Shown: positions 9,193-18,777, counted from the stretch's first letter. The stretch: 64,000 nt of DNA from Vibrio pomeroyi (GCF_024347595.1 NZ_AP025506.1:558001-622000), one strand, 5' to 3'. Notes: generated from the sequence alone by a model not told the origin. A program made the numbers and translations.

Positions 9193-10785
9193 CTAAACCG
9201 TTTGTAGTTTATTAACTTCTTGAGTCTGCTTCTTTCCTGCAAGGCACACGATTAATGATACAAACGTGCCGACACAGAGTTGATACGGGAAGGCTAATCG
9301 AATACCCACCCAATCCGCGTTAATAACACCCATCACGCTATCCCACACATAAGCTTGCATCAGTAATGTCGTTAAGAAGCCTGCCACAAGCGCTAAGGCT
9401 ACAGACGTTTCATTGCCGCGTTCAGTGAAAATCGCCGTGAAGTAGACACCCAGTAATCCGGTGTAAGCAAACACCATCACACTCAAAGCGAACGATAACA
9501 GTGGCATGTCTGTGTACTGTTGCCAGTAATAACAAAGGATACCCATACTACCCAAGGCTACGGCCGCAGCAGCCATACCAAAGCGTCCAGCTTTTACGTA
9601 ATGGAAGTCATCTTGCTCCCCCTTACGAGCTTCTAACCAAGGCTTGTAAATGTCTTGTACCGCAACTGAAGACATTGAGTTTAAGCCAGAGTTTAGTGTT
9701 GAAAGCGCTGCAGCAACTACCCCAACAGTCACTAAGCCACGAAGACCTGCAGGCATTTCATTCAGCACGTAGTACATGAAGATCGTGACGTTTTCGCCAT
9801 TGAAATTTTGTACGACGTCTTTGCCTTCAACACCCATGAGTTCAGGTCTTTGGTAGAAGACATACAAGAGTAGGCCAATCGACATAAATACCAACACGAC
9901 AGGGATCGAGAAGATGATTGAGTTGATCATCGCCTTTGAACCTTGCTTGGCATCTTTACAAGTCAAAACGCGTTGCGTCATGTCTTGATCAAGACCAAAC
10001 GCACCGATGTTTAACAGCACAAAACCAGTGATACATGCCCAGAAGCTAAAGGTGCCAGCAGGGCTAAAGTCGAGCGTGAAATCGAGTAGGGTCAGCTTCG
10101 ATGATTGTCCTTCACCTGGATTCGCAAGCACCTGAGCAATTTGGCTAAAATCGGCTGGGATCTGACCTAATAGGTAGATAATTACCGCAATAGCTGCGCC
10201 TACATAAACAATGAGTTGGATTAAGTCACTCCAGATAACGGAACGAATGCCGCCCATGTAGGTATAAGCGAGGCCAACGGCGACAAGGATCACAACCGAA
10301 GTGACTACGCTGCTTGGGTCAATGTTGGTAAATAGGATCATAGATACTGCGATAGCCGCCATGTATAGGCGAGCACCAGAAGCAAACACACGACCGACCA
10401 AATACATCACACCGGCGCGCTGTTTGGTCTTCTCACCAAAGCGCACTTTCAGCAGTTCATAAACGGTAGAGACTTTGTTTTGGTAGAAACGAGGGATTAG
10501 AACGAGCGCTACAAAAATTGCACCAAGAATACCGCCAATGTTGGTCGCTAGGTAAGTGAGATCACCACGGTAGCTAGACTCTGGTCCACCTAAAAACGTC
10601 GCTGCGGATTGTGAGGTCGCCAGTACCGAGATAGCAACAACCCACATTGGCATGGAGTTACCACCTAAGAAATAGTCTTTGGTACTTGTGATTTTTGTTC
10701 GGCTAAAGTGCCAACCAGTAAAAGCGATAATGGCGAAATATATCGCAAATACCGCCCAGTCCAGTGAGGTAAATAGTGAATTCAT
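9193..10785 (-). CDS. Sodium:solute symporter (SSS family), probable amino-sugar importer
   Basis: A 530-residue polytopic membrane protein of the SSS/SGLT family with about 13-14 hydrophobic helices. Typical SSS segments include DYFLGGNSMPMWVVAISVLATSQSA near residues 37-61 and AAALSTLNSGLNSMSSVAVQDIY in the middle-to-late part (sodium-site region). It is the first gene of the minus-strand operon kinase-anmK-murQ and is divergent from murR. The location predicts import of a murein sugar (MurNAc, anhMurNAc or GlcNAc) by sodium symport, in place of the MurP phosphotransferase that accompanies murQ in E. coli. The substrate is inferred only from context. Confidence 0.85.
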   Translation of the reverse strand: MNSLFTSLDWAVFAIYFAIIAFTGWHFSRTKITSTKDYFLGGNSMPMWVVAISVLATSQSAATFLGGPESSYRGDLTYLATNIGGILGAIFVALVLIPRFYQNKVSTVYELLKVRFGEKTKQRAGVMYLVGRVFASGARLYMAAIAVSMILFTNIDPSSVVTSVVILVAVGLAYTYMGGIRSVIWSDLIQLIVYVGAAIAVIIYLLGQIPADFSQIAQVLANPGEGQSSKLTLLDFTLDFSPAGTFSFWACITGFVLLNIGAFGLDQDMTQRVLTCKDAKQGSKAMINSIIFSIPVVLVFMSIGLLLYVFYQRPELMGVEGKDVVQNFNGENVTIFMYYVLNEMPAGLRGLVTVGVVAAALSTLNSGLNSMSSVAVQDIYKPWLEARKGEQDDFHYVKAGRFGMAAAAVALGSMGILCYYWQQYTDMPLLSFALSVMVFAYTGLLGVYFTAIFTERGNETSVALALVAGFLTTLLMQAYVWDSVMGVINADWVGIRLAFPYQLCVGTFVSLIVCLAGKKQTQEVNKLQTV

Positions 10786-11026
10786 AGCAGCTCCGTAGCA
10801 TGAATAGAGTAGAGGGTGTTTATTGTTATTTTTTCAGAATGTCAGTTTGAATAATGAGTTTCAAAATCTATTCCTTGGTGGAATAGTGACCAATGGTTTT
10901 CTTTGACAGTGATCCCAGAAGGTTATGTCAGCTATTCCAAACGGCAGAATGTGAAGGAATAATTATTCCAATGAAAATACAAAACTCGTTATGATAACGA
11001 GGTGAGGTCAAAGGGAAGAGCGTTTA
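10786..11026. promoter_or_regulatory. Divergent murR/symporter regulatory region with GGAAT palindromes
   Basis: Two clear operator-like elements share the half-site GGAAT. CTATTCC-N5-GGAATAG lies at 10868-10886 (perfect 7-bp arms). The perfect 14-bp palindrome GGAATAATTATTCC lies at 10956-10969. A weaker CTATTCC...GAAT arrangement sits at 10932-10950. Centres of the two strong sites are about 85 bp apart, near eight helical turns, so looping by an RpiR/MurR tetramer is possible. The strong site at 10956 lies about 58 bp ahead of murR. Confidence 0.65.
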
Positions 11027-11875
11027 ATGAAAGGCATTGCGAAAGTTAAAGCGTTATTACCAAAACTCTCTCCATCGGATTCGCTGGTGGCTCGTTACGT
11101 ACTGGATCATCCACAGCAAGTTAAGCAGCTTTCGTCTCCTGAGTTGGCCAAAGCGGTGGGAGTGAGCCAGTCGACGATCGTAAAGTTTAGCCAGAAGCTC
11201 GGTTACAAAGGGTTTTCTGAGATGAAGATGAAGATCTATCAGAGTGATATGACTTATCAGCCGGTATCCCAGCGAGGAATACATGGCACCATCACCAGAA
11301 AAGATCCGCCCGATACCGTGATGGACAAACTTCTTGCAAGTAAAACACAATCGCTTGAGCGTACCGTGTTATTAAATGAAGGTGAACAGCTGAGCAATGC
11401 CGCTGATTTACTGCATCTTGCTAATAAAATACAGATTTCAGGTGTAGGTGCATCATCTCTGGTCGCTAAAGACTTCGCTTACAAGCTGATGAAAATAGGC
11501 CATGCTGTTAACGCAGAACAAGATGCCCATATTCAGATAGCTAACGCCGCTTCTCTTTCTGAAAGTGATGTATTGGTTGCGATTTCCTATTCAGGAAAAA
11601 CCAGAGAAGTGGTGAAGGTCGCTCAGTTGGCGAGATCGAAAAAGGCAAAGGTGATTGTGATTAGTCAGTTATCTCCTTCTGCTTTAGACAAATATGCGGA
11701 TATCAAACTTATCTCGGCAGCTGACGAAAACCATATTCGCAGTTCATCGATTACGGCTCGTGATAGCCAACTTTTTATTACTGACTTGTTGTTCATTGCG
11801 TTAACTCAGCAAGAAGAGCAAGCCGACCAATTAATTGAACAAAGTAAATCTGCAGTAGCGGAATTTAAGCAATAG
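11027..11875 (+). CDS. murR: RpiR-family transcriptional regulator, MurR type
   Basis: A 282-residue regulator with an N-terminal RpiR helix-turn-helix (about 1-77, with [28 protein letters not shown]) and a C-terminal SIS sugar-phosphate-binding domain (about 120-260, with [20 protein letters not shown] and [11 protein letters not shown]). E. coli MurR represses murQP and is relieved by MurNAc-6-phosphate. Here it is divergent from the symporter-kinase-anmK-murQ run and is followed 11 bp later by nagZ, so it probably controls both arms through the palindromes in the shared upstream region. The ribosome-binding sequence AAGGGAAGAG supports the chosen ATG. Confidence 0.9.
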   Translation: MKGIAKVKALLPKLSPSDSLVARYVLDHPQQVKQLSSPELAKAVGVSQSTIVKFSQKLGYKGFSEMKMKIYQSDMTYQPVSQRGIHGTITRKDPPDTVMDKLLASKTQSLERTVLLNEGEQLSNAADLLHLANKIQISGVGASSLVAKDFAYKLMKIGHAVNAEQDAHIQIANAASLSESDVLVAISYSGKTREVVKVAQLARSKKAKVIVISQLSPSALDKYADIKLISAADENHIRSSSITARDSQLFITDLLFIALTQQEEQADQLIEQSKSAVAEFKQ

Positions 11876-11886
11876 AAGGAAATTTT

Positions 11887-12876
11887 ATGGGACCGTTGTG
11901 GGTTGATGTTGCAGGCTACGAACTGACCGCTGAAGACAGAGAGATTTTAGAGCATCCAACTGTTGGTGGTCTCATCTTATTTGCTCGAAACTACCACGAT
12001 AGCAAACAACTATCGGCGTTAAACAAAGAGATCCGTAAAGTTGCGAAGCGTCCTATTTTGATTGGTGTTGACCAAGAGGGCGGTCGAGTACAACGCTTCC
12101 GTGACGGCTTTTCAATTATCCCAGCAGCTCAAGAATTTGCGACCAAAAACAATGGCGAACAACTAGCAGAACAAGCGGGTTGGTTGATGGCTGCGGAATT
12201 GATTGCCCATGATATCGACCTGAGTTTTGCACCAGTCTTAGACAAAGGCCATGACTGTAAAGCGATTGGTAGCCGAGCATTTGGTGAAGATATCGATACC
12301 ATCGTTCGTCACAGTAGTGCTTTTATTAAGGGCATGAAGTCGGTTGGTATGGCGACAACTGGAAAGCACTTTCCCGGGCATGGCGGTGTGATTGCTGATT
12401 CACACCTTGAAACGCCTTATGACCCAAGAGACGACATTTTTGAAACCGATATGGCGATTTTTAAGGCGCAAATTGAAGCGGGAATATTAGATGCGATGAT
12501 GCCTGCGCACGTGGTTTTCTCTCATTACGATGACCAACCTGCAAGTGGCTCTCAATATTGGTTACAAAAAGTATTGAGACAAAAACTGGGCTTTAAAGGC
12601 CTGATCTTCTCTGATGATTTAACCATGGAAGGCGCTGCGATTATGGGCGGTCCTGCCGACAGAGCAAAGGCTGCTTTGAATGCAGGGTGCGACATGGTGT
12701 TAATGTGTAATAAACGAGATGCACAAATAGAGGCTCTCGATCACTTAGCTATCCAAGAGGTGCCTTTAGCCAACTCATTGCTTAAAAAACACAGTTTTGA
12801 TTTATCGACTCTTCACTCAGATAGCCGATGGAAAGAGGCTTCAGAGCAAATTAAGCGAATGCTAGGCAATGAGTGA
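11887..12876 (+). CDS. nagZ: Beta-N-acetylglucosaminidase NagZ
   Basis: NagZ is the cytoplasmic GH3 enzyme that removes the non-reducing GlcNAc from GlcNAc-anhMurNAc (peptides) during murein recycling, feeding AnmK and the GlcNAc kinase. The 329-residue protein has [12 protein letters not shown] near residue 60, the mobile-loop [14 protein letters not shown] with the catalytic histidine, and the nucleophile aspartate in [10 protein letters not shown] near residue 242. The AGAAGGAAATTTT ribosome-binding context supports the start. It is co-transcribed with murR (11-bp gap), which is unusual compared with the E. coli nagZ neighbourhood and ties it to the murein-sugar cluster. Confidence 0.96.
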   Translation: MGPLWVDVAGYELTAEDREILEHPTVGGLILFARNYHDSKQLSALNKEIRKVAKRPILIGVDQEGGRVQRFRDGFSIIPAAQEFATKNNGEQLAEQAGWLMAAELIAHDIDLSFAPVLDKGHDCKAIGSRAFGEDIDTIVRHSSAFIKGMKSVGMATTGKHFPGHGGVIADSHLETPYDPRDDIFETDMAIFKAQIEAGILDAMMPAHVVFSHYDDQPASGSQYWLQKVLRQKLGFKGLIFSDDLTMEGAAIMGGPADRAKAALNAGCDMVLMCNKRDAQIEALDHLAIQEVPLANSLLKKHSFDLSTLHSDSRWKEASEQIKRMLGNE

Positions 12877-12904
12877 TAAATAAACACATAATAATTTTAG
12901 ATAG

Positions 12905-12931
12905 GGCGATATGATAAATATCGCCTTTTTT
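12905..12931 (+). terminator. Terminator of murR-nagZ
   Basis: Perfect stem GGCGATAT / ATATCGCC with a 5-base loop followed by six T, 29 bases after the nagZ stop. Confidence 0.88.
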
Positions 12932-12988
12932 GTATGTGTAGGGCGTGGTTTAGAGCTATTTGATAGCCTGAACTAGTTAAAGCAGTGG

Positions 12989-13006
12989 TGTAAAATTAAA
13001 ATTACA
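12989..13006. promoter_or_regulatory. TyrR-like box 1 upstream of aroF
   Basis: TGTAAA-N6-ATTACA, one mismatch from the TyrR consensus TGTAAA-N6-TTTACA. The invariant G and C are 14 bp apart. Confidence 0.65.
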
Positions 13007-13011
13007 CTAAA

Positions 13012-13029
13012 TGTTTTTTATTGTTTACA
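13012..13029. promoter_or_regulatory. TyrR-like box 2 upstream of aroF
   Basis: TGTTTT-N6-TTTACA; the right half is perfect and the invariant G and C are conserved. It begins 23 bp after box 1, about two helical turns. Confidence 0.6.
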
Positions 13030-13030
13030 C

Positions 13031-13058
13031 TTGCAATCGTTTTTGTAGCTGTTATTGT
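13031..13058 (+). promoter_or_regulatory. Candidate aroF promoter
   Basis: TTGCAA, 16-bp spacer, TATTGT. It directly adjoins TyrR-like box 2, so bound TyrR would occlude the -35 element. Weak match on both hexamers. Confidence 0.35.
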
Positions 13059-13095
13059 GTTTTTAAAGATTGTTAGCCCAAATGGAAATGTTGGG

Positions 13096-13113
13096 TGTAA
13101 AAATAAATATACA
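13096..13113. promoter_or_regulatory. TyrR-like box 3, just ahead of the aroF start
   Basis: TGTAAA-N6-TATACA, one mismatch from consensus, ending 9 bp before the aroF ATG. E. coli aroF also has three TyrR boxes. Confidence 0.6.
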
Positions 13114-13122
13114 GGTTGAGTT

Positions 13123-14196
13123 ATGCAGAAAAGTGAATTAAGCAATGTCAATATCATCGACGAACAGGTACTGATTACTCCTGAGGAGTTAAAAGCAAAA
13201 CTGCCTTTGAGTGATAATGCTCGTCGTTTCATTCAAGAGTCTCGTCAAACTATCGCAAACATTATTCATAAGAAAGATCATCGCATGCTTGTTGTATGTG
13301 GCCCATGTTCTATCCACGATATTGAAGCTGCGAAAGAGTACGCGAAACGCCTAAAAGCACTTTCTGAAGAACTGAGCGATCAACTGTATATTGTAATGCG
13401 TGTTTACTTTGAAAAGCCTCGTACTACTGTTGGTTGGAAAGGTTTGATTAATGACCCTCATCTAGATGGTACTTTCGATATTGAGCATGGTCTGCATGTT
13501 GGTCGAGAGCTATTGGTTGAGCTTGCTGAGATGGAAATTCCACTCGCAACAGAAGCACTAGACCCAATCAGCCCACAATACCTAGCAGACACCTTCAGCT
13601 GGGCAGCAATCGGCGCTCGTACGACTGAATCACAAACTCACCGTGAGATGGCAAGTGGTCTTTCAATGCCAATCGGCTTCAAAAACGGTACTGATGGCAA
13701 CCTAGGTACTGCAATCAATGCGATGCAGGCAGCTTCTTCTAGCCACCGCTTCATGGGTATCAGCCGCGAAGGTCAAGTTGCACTGCTTACTACTCAAGGC
13801 AACCCAAATGGTCACGTTATTTTACGTGGCGGTAAGCAAACGAACTACGATTCAGTTTCTGTACACGAATGTGAACAAGAGCTTGGTAAATCAGGCTTAG
13901 AAGCGGCGCTGATGGTTGACTGTAGCCACGCAAACTCTCGCAAAGATTTCCTTCGCCAACCTCTAGTTGCAGAAGATGTGATTCACCAAATTCGTGAAGG
14001 CAACAAGTCGATCATCGGCCTTATGATTGAAAGCCATATTAACGAAGGAAACCAATCTTCGGATATACCTCTCAATGAGATGAAATACGGCGTATCTATT
14101 ACCGACGCGTGTATCAATTGGGATTCAACTGAGGCACTATTGAAACATGCACATACGGAATTAGTCCCGTTCTTAGAGAACCGCTTGAAAGGTTAG
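13123..14196 (+). CDS. aroF: 3-deoxy-7-phosphoheptulonate (DAHP) synthase, AroF type
   Basis: Condenses phosphoenolpyruvate and erythrose-4-phosphate to DAHP, the first step of aromatic amino acid synthesis. Class I DAHP synthase of 357 residues with the metal-binding VVCGPCSIHD near residue 61, KPRTTVGWKGL, the ARTTESQTHREMASGL region and VDCSHANSRKD. Placement ahead of tyrA (101-bp gap) and three TyrR-like boxes make it the tyrosine-regulated AroF rather than AroG or AroH. A weak GC hairpin (TGCCTC / GGGGCA) with TTTT at 14216-14238 lies between the two genes and may attenuate read-through. Isozyme assignment rests on context. Confidence 0.93.
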   Translation: MQKSELSNVNIIDEQVLITPEELKAKLPLSDNARRFIQESRQTIANIIHKKDHRMLVVCGPCSIHDIEAAKEYAKRLKALSEELSDQLYIVMRVYFEKPRTTVGWKGLINDPHLDGTFDIEHGLHVGRELLVELAEMEIPLATEALDPISPQYLADTFSWAAIGARTTESQTHREMASGLSMPIGFKNGTDGNLGTAINAMQAASSSHRFMGISREGQVALLTTQGNPNGHVILRGGKQTNYDSVSVHECEQELGKSGLEAALMVDCSHANSRKDFLRQPLVAEDVIHQIREGNKSIIGLMIESHINEGNQSSDIPLNEMKYGVSITDACINWDSTEALLKHAHTELVPFLENRLKG

Positions 14197-14297
14197 TCAG
14201 AGTTTTAAATTTAAGTGCCTCATCTAATGGGGCATTTTAAGATCTGTTACTAGCGAAATCAGCGTTAGTACGGGCTTATAGATTAGTAAGGAATAAA

Positions 14298-15425
14298 ATG
14301 GCCGTTGAACTGAACGAATTACGCGACCAAATCGATGCTGTCGATAAACAAATGCTGGATTTACTTGCTCAGCGATTGGCTTTAGTGGAGAAAGTCGGTG
14401 AAGTAAAAAGTGAACATGGTTTACCTATTTATGTGCCGGAGCGCGAAGCGGCAATGCTGGCATCTCGTCGTCAAGAAGCCGAGAAAATAGGGGTTCCACC
14501 ACAGTTAATCGAAGATATTTTGCGTCGTACTATGCGTGAGTCTTATGCCAGTGAGAAAGATTCTGGTTTTAAGTGTCTTAACCCAGAGTTACGTTCAGTG
14601 GTTATCGTTGGTGGTAATGGTCAACTTGGCGGTCTGTTTGGCCGTATGTTTAAGCTTTCTGGCTACGAAGTGAAAATCCTTGGCAGCCAAGATTGGGATA
14701 GAGCCGACGAAATCTTAGATAGCGCAGGGCTTGTGGTTGTTACCGTCCCAATTCACCTAACGGAAGGTGTAATTGCAAAACTGGGTAACTTACCAAGCGA
14801 TTGTATTCTTTGTGATTTAACATCGATTAAGTCAAAACCGCTGCAAGCAATGATGAACATGCACCAAGGCCCGGTAGTTGGTTTACACCCAATGTTTGGC
14901 CCTGATGTACCAAGCCTAGCGAAACAAGTGATTGTTTACAGTGATGGACGTGGTTCTGAAAACTACCAATGGCTACTGAATCAATTTGGTATCTGGGGTG
15001 CGAGCCTATGTCAGATGGATGCTGCTGAGCACGACCACGGTATGACTTTGATTCAAGCACTTCGCCACTTCACCTCTTTTGCTTACGGCCTTCACCTAAG
15101 CAAAGAGAATCCGAACATCGATCAACTTCTGAAGCTGAGCTCGCCAATCTACCGTCTAGAGATTGCGATGGTTGGCCGTCTGTTTGCTCAAGACCCGAAC
15201 TTGTACGGCGACATCATTCTCTCTTCAGATGAGAACATTGAGATGATTCGACGCTTCCACCGTTGTTTTGGTGAAGCTCTTGAGATCTTAGATGGAAAAG
15301 ATAAAGCCAAGTTCGTTGAGAGTTTTAACCAGGTGAGTGACTGGTTTGGTGATTACTCACAGCAATTCTTGCAAGAGAGTCAAAGCCTATTAAAACAAGC
15401 ACATGACTCGATTCACCGTGGCTAA
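14298..15425 (+). CDS. tyrA: Bifunctional chorismate mutase/prephenate dehydrogenase TyrA
   Basis: Converts chorismate to prephenate and oxidises it with NAD+ to 4-hydroxyphenylpyruvate for tyrosine. The AroQ-type chorismate mutase domain is residues 1-90 ([30 protein letters not shown]). The dehydrogenase begins with the Rossmann motif [17 protein letters not shown] near 100 and includes [12 protein letters not shown] and [12 protein letters not shown]. Length 375 residues (E. coli 373). Second gene of the aroF-tyrA pair and ended by a strong terminator. Confidence 0.96.
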   Translation: MAVELNELRDQIDAVDKQMLDLLAQRLALVEKVGEVKSEHGLPIYVPEREAAMLASRRQEAEKIGVPPQLIEDILRRTMRESYASEKDSGFKCLNPELRSVVIVGGNGQLGGLFGRMFKLSGYEVKILGSQDWDRADEILDSAGLVVVTVPIHLTEGVIAKLGNLPSDCILCDLTSIKSKPLQAMMNMHQGPVVGLHPMFGPDVPSLAKQVIVYSDGRGSENYQWLLNQFGIWGASLCQMDAAEHDHGMTLIQALRHFTSFAYGLHLSKENPNIDQLLKLSSPIYRLEIAMVGRLFAQDPNLYGDIILSSDENIEMIRRFHRCFGEALEILDGKDKAKFVESFNQVSDWFGDYSQQFLQESQSLLKQAHDSIHRG

Positions 15426-15443
15426 GTACGGTTTGAAATCATG

Positions 15444-15473
15444 AAAAAGAGCGACCATTGGGTCGCTCTTTTT
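15444..15473 (+). terminator. Terminator of aroF-tyrA
   Basis: Perfect stem AAAAAGAGCGACC / GGTCGCTCTTTTT with a 4-base loop, 19 bases after the tyrA stop. The A-rich left arm allows function on both strands. Confidence 0.9.
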
Positions 15474-15497
15474 GTTTGTGCTGAACGCTATGAAAGT

Positions 15498-15545
15498 ATT
15501 TGGCCTACAGTAGGCTAAAAGCAATTAGATCATCGTAGGCCAAAT
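15498..15545. repeat. Inverted repeat with TTTGGCCTAC motif (copy A)
   Basis: Perfect 11-bp arms ATTTGGCCTAC (15498-15508) and GTAGGCCAAAT (15535-15545). A nested smaller palindrome, GCCTAC-A-GTAGGC, occupies 15503-15515. The same core recurs as a long palindrome at 24684-24714. Confidence 0.7.
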
Positions 15546-15589
15546 CAACTGTTCCTAATAACCAATAGCTAATAACCAACAGCTAAAAA

Positions 15590-16600
15590 CTAGTTAGTCG
15601 CGATAGGCTTTTTAGTATCTTCACTTGATACCGTGTCGATAGTCGAACTGATGTAAGGCACGTTTGTTAGGTTGATCTGCAAGCGAACTACATTATCAAT
15701 CAGTTGAACCAGTGGACCCCACTTAACCTTTTTCTCTTTCTCAAACACGTAGTTGAAGTTCTCAGGTGTCCAGTCCATCAAGTATTGAGGGTTCAACGAG
15801 CGACCAAGGAAGCGTACTTCATAGTGTAGGTGTGGCCCGGTTGAGTTACCTGAGTTACCACAGCTTGCAATCACATCGCCTTTACTTACGAACTGACCGC
15901 TGCGAACTTTGAATTTCTGTAGATGAGCGTAAGAACTCATGAAGCCGAACGAGTGGCGCATGGTAATAAAGTTGCCGAAGCCTTTATTGCTCGGACGAAC
16001 CGTTTCAATTACACCATCTGCAGGCGCTAAGATATCTTCGCCGCGCTTACACGTCAGGTCGATACCGGTATGGTTGTGGCGCTTACCTGTGATCGGGTTG
16101 GTACGGCGACCATAAGAAGATGAGATACGCTGATAAGCCATTGGGCTGTCGTTTGGAATCAAGCGGAACATGGTGGCTCTTACCGCTGAATCGACGGCCG
16201 CAGCATCAATGCGATCTTCTAGTGATACTTCATCAGTAAGTAGCTCTTCATCGGCAAGGCCAAGTACGGATTCCACATCAAATACACGCTTACCAAGCAG
16301 CTGAATCGTGCCTTCTTTCTCGGTTAATGTTTGCGACAAAGAGTGGTTGGTTTCTACTTGTTCAGCATAAAGAAACTCAGTTTGCTCTTTTTCAACAATC
16401 AGGGTTTCAATCAACTCTTGTGCGTCACCCGCTTGCATCGCGAGTTCTTGCTGATTCTCGAAGTGCATGTAGGCAGCGCCGCCAATCAGTAACGGTACTG
16501 AAAAAATGGCAGTGGTGCACATGAGCACGGCTTTTCGCCCGAAGTAAAACGTCTGTTCCCCCTGACTAGAGGGAATGGTGATGGAAATTTTTTTAGACAT
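15590..16600 (-). CDS. M23-family murein DD-endopeptidase, membrane-anchored
   Basis: A 336-residue LytM/M23 metallopeptidase expected to cut peptide cross-links in peptidoglycan from the periplasm. A cytoplasmic stub is followed by one transmembrane helix (about 25-46), then a coiled-coil-like stretch rich in Glu/Gln (about 48-115). The M23 domain (about 165-270) has zinc-ligand motifs RHNHTGIDL and HLHYEV, plus SYAHL and GNSGNSTGP. All catalytic ligands are present, so it should be an active hydrolase rather than an EnvC/NlpD-type activator. It stands alone on the minus strand, with a PilZ gene upstream. Which Vibrio Shy-type endopeptidase it corresponds to cannot be decided here. Confidence 0.87.
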   Translation of the reverse strand: MSKKISITIPSSQGEQTFYFGRKAVLMCTTAIFSVPLLIGGAAYMHFENQQELAMQAGDAQELIETLIVEKEQTEFLYAEQVETNHSLSQTLTEKEGTIQLLGKRVFDVESVLGLADEELLTDEVSLEDRIDAAAVDSAVRATMFRLIPNDSPMAYQRISSSYGRRTNPITGKRHNHTGIDLTCKRGEDILAPADGVIETVRPSNKGFGNFITMRHSFGFMSSYAHLQKFKVRSGQFVSKGDVIASCGNSGNSTGPHLHYEVRFLGRSLNPQYLMDWTPENFNYVFEKEKKVKWGPLVQLIDNVVRLQINLTNVPYISSTIDTVSSEDTKKPIATN

Positions 16601-16650
16601 GGTTCTGTATTAACTAAATGCTTCTAATAGACAAATGGGTTACGGAGATA

Positions 16651-17019
16651 TTACTCACTACCTAAGTCGGTAAGATGTTCAATCTCTCTATAAAGCAGTT
16701 CATCGTCACCAACGTTAAGCTCCACAAGGCGCTTAAGGTGGCTAATACTATCAATATCTAAATGCTCTATGCGTAAACGCATTGAGGTATTGATGGTAGA
16801 GACTATCGTTGCTTCTAACTGAATATTGATATCACTGTTTGTCAGCGTAAAGCTCACGTGAACAGGCACATCGTGGCTGAGTTGTTGCCATTCTTCACAT
16901 TGAATGAGTAAACCATGGAGCGACAAATCTTGCACTGAGCCGGATACATTTACTTGTCCTTGTGAGATCTCAGTCGGGACTTGATAAATAACTCGTGAAA
17001 ATTGACGTCTTTCAACCAT
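16651..17019 (-). CDS. PilZ-domain protein
   Basis: Small cytoplasmic protein of 122 residues made almost entirely of one PilZ domain. The cyclic-di-GMP binding RxxxR motif is ERRQFSR at the N-terminus, followed about 30 residues later by VQDLSLHGLLI, which corresponds to the D/NxSxxG signature. The Gly is kept and the second motif reads DLSLHG. The frame extends to a TTG at 17067, but the ATG at 17019 has an AGAGAT sequence upstream and starts with the typical MVERRQF. It lies between ettA and the M23 gene on the same strand. Its partner is unknown. Confidence 0.8.
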   Translation of the reverse strand: MVERRQFSRVIYQVPTEISQGQVNVSGSVQDLSLHGLLIQCEEWQQLSHDVPVHVSFTLTNSDINIQLEATIVSTINTSMRLRIEHLDIDSISHLKRLVELNVGDDELLYREIEHLTDLGSE

Positions 17020-17109
17020 AGGTAATATCTCTATATCAATAGGTAAATAGTAAGCCAGATATATCAAAGGCCGCTATTATCGCGGCCTTTGTTCAGAATA
17101 CAAGCTAAT

Positions 17110-18777
17110 TTACTTAGATATACGCTTGTACTTGATGCGGTGCGGTTCTGCCGCTTGAGCGCCCAGAGTCTGCTTCAGCCACTCAGTGTACTCAGTATAG
17201 TTACCTTCGTAGAAGTTAACTTGACCTTCATCACGGTAGTCTAAGATATGGGTCGCAATACGGTCTAGGAACCAACGGTCATGCGAGATAACCATTGCAC
17301 AACCAGGAAACTCAAGCAGTGCTTCTTCAAGAGCACGTAGAGTTTCAACGTCAAGGTCATTGGTAGGTTCATCGAGTAGCAGTACGTTACCGCCCGCTTT
17401 TAGCAGTTTCGCTAAGTGAACACGGTTACGTTCACCACCAGAAAGCTCACCGATGATCTTCTGTTGGTCGTTGCCTTTAAAGTTGAAACGAGAGCAGTAT
17501 GCACGTGCAGGGATTTCGAAGTTGTTGATCTTAATGATATCAGCGCCTTCAGAGATCTCTTGGAATACTGTCTTCGTGTCGTCCATGCTGTCACGGAACT
17601 GATCAACAGAAGCAAGCTTAACGGTTTCGCCTAGTTCAACTGTACCTGAATCTGGCTGTTCTGCGCCGCTTAGCATCTTGAATAGTGTTGATTTACCTGC
17701 ACCGTTGGCACCAACGATACCTACGATAGCGCCCTTAGGCATGCTGAACGATAGGTCGTCGATAAGAACGCGATCACCAAACGATTTAGTTAGGTTGTTC
17801 ACTTCAAGAACTTTGTCACCTAGACGCTCACCTGGCGGGATGAACAGTTCGTTAGTTTCGTTACGCTTCTGATATTGACCAGTAGTCAGTTCTTCAAAAC
17901 GAGCCATACGAGCTTTAGACTTAGCTTGACGGCCTTTAGGGTTTTGACGAACCCACTCAAGTTCTTTCTCGATAGTCTTTTGACGTGCGCTTTCGCCCGC
18001 TTTTTCTTGCTTAAGACGCTCGTCTTTTTGCTCTAGCCAAGATGTGTAGTTACCTTCCCATGGGATACCTTCACCACGGTCAAGTTCTAGAATCCAGCCA
18101 GCTGCGTTGTCTAGGAAGTAACGGTCGTGGGTAATTGCCACAACAGTACCACTGTAATCAACTAGGAAGTGCTCAAGCCATGCTACTGATTCTGCATCCA
18201 AGTGGTTGGTTGGTTCATCAAGAAGCAGCATGTCTGGCTTTTCAAGAAGTAGACGACAGATAGCAACACGACGACGCTCACCACCTGATAGGAATTCAAT
18301 TTTCGCATCCCACTCAGGAAGACGAAGTGCATCAGCAGCGCGCTCTAGAGCTGTTTCTAGGTTGTGACCGTCTTTTGCTTGAATCAGTGCTTCTAGTTCG
18401 CCTTGCTCTTTAGCAAGTGCATCGAAGTCTGCATCTGGTTCTGCGTAAGCTGCGTAAACTGCATCGATACGCTTAAGTGCGTCAGCAACGTCAGAAACCG
18501 CTTCTTCTACGATCTCACGAACCGTTTTTGATTCGTCTAGTACAGGTTCTTGCGGTAGGTAACCTACTTTAAGGCCTTGCTGTGCACGAGCTTCACCATC
18601 AATATCAGTATCAATACCAGCCATGATACGTAGTAGGGTAGATTTACCTGAACCATTTAGACCCAAAACACCGATTTTAGCGCCAGGAAAAAAGCTAAGA
18701 GAAATGTCTTTAAGAATTTGACGCTTAGGTGGAACAGTTTTGCTCACCCGAGACATGGTATATACGTATTCAGCCAT
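17110..18777 (-). CDS. ettA: Energy-dependent translational throttle protein EttA
   Basis: ABC-F ATPase of 555 residues that binds the ribosomal E site and gates the first elongation steps according to the ADP/ATP ratio. Two ABC cassettes are present. Domain 1 has Walker A GLNGSGKST and signature LSGGERRRV with LLLDEPTNHLDAESVAWLE. Domain 2 has GANGAGKST, LSGGERNRV and LLLDEPTNDLDVETLRALE. The inter-domain linker and the arm region (about 95-140) are of EttA type, and there is no membrane segment. Family length and both Walker B glutamates are intact. Confidence 0.95.
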   Translation of the reverse strand: MAEYVYTMSRVSKTVPPKRQILKDISLSFFPGAKIGVLGLNGSGKSTLLRIMAGIDTDIDGEARAQQGLKVGYLPQEPVLDESKTVREIVEEAVSDVADALKRIDAVYAAYAEPDADFDALAKEQGELEALIQAKDGHNLETALERAADALRLPEWDAKIEFLSGGERRRVAICRLLLEKPDMLLLDEPTNHLDAESVAWLEHFLVDYSGTVVAITHDRYFLDNAAGWILELDRGEGIPWEGNYTSWLEQKDERLKQEKAGESARQKTIEKELEWVRQNPKGRQAKSKARMARFEELTTGQYQKRNETNELFIPPGERLGDKVLEVNNLTKSFGDRVLIDDLSFSMPKGAIVGIVGANGAGKSTLFKMLSGAEQPDSGTVELGETVKLASVDQFRDSMDDTKTVFQEISEGADIIKINNFEIPARAYCSRFNFKGNDQQKIIGELSGGERNRVHLAKLLKAGGNVLLLDEPTNDLDVETLRALEEALLEFPGCAMVISHDRWFLDRIATHILDYRDEGQVNFYEGNYTEYTEWLKQTLGAQAAEPHRIKYKRISK

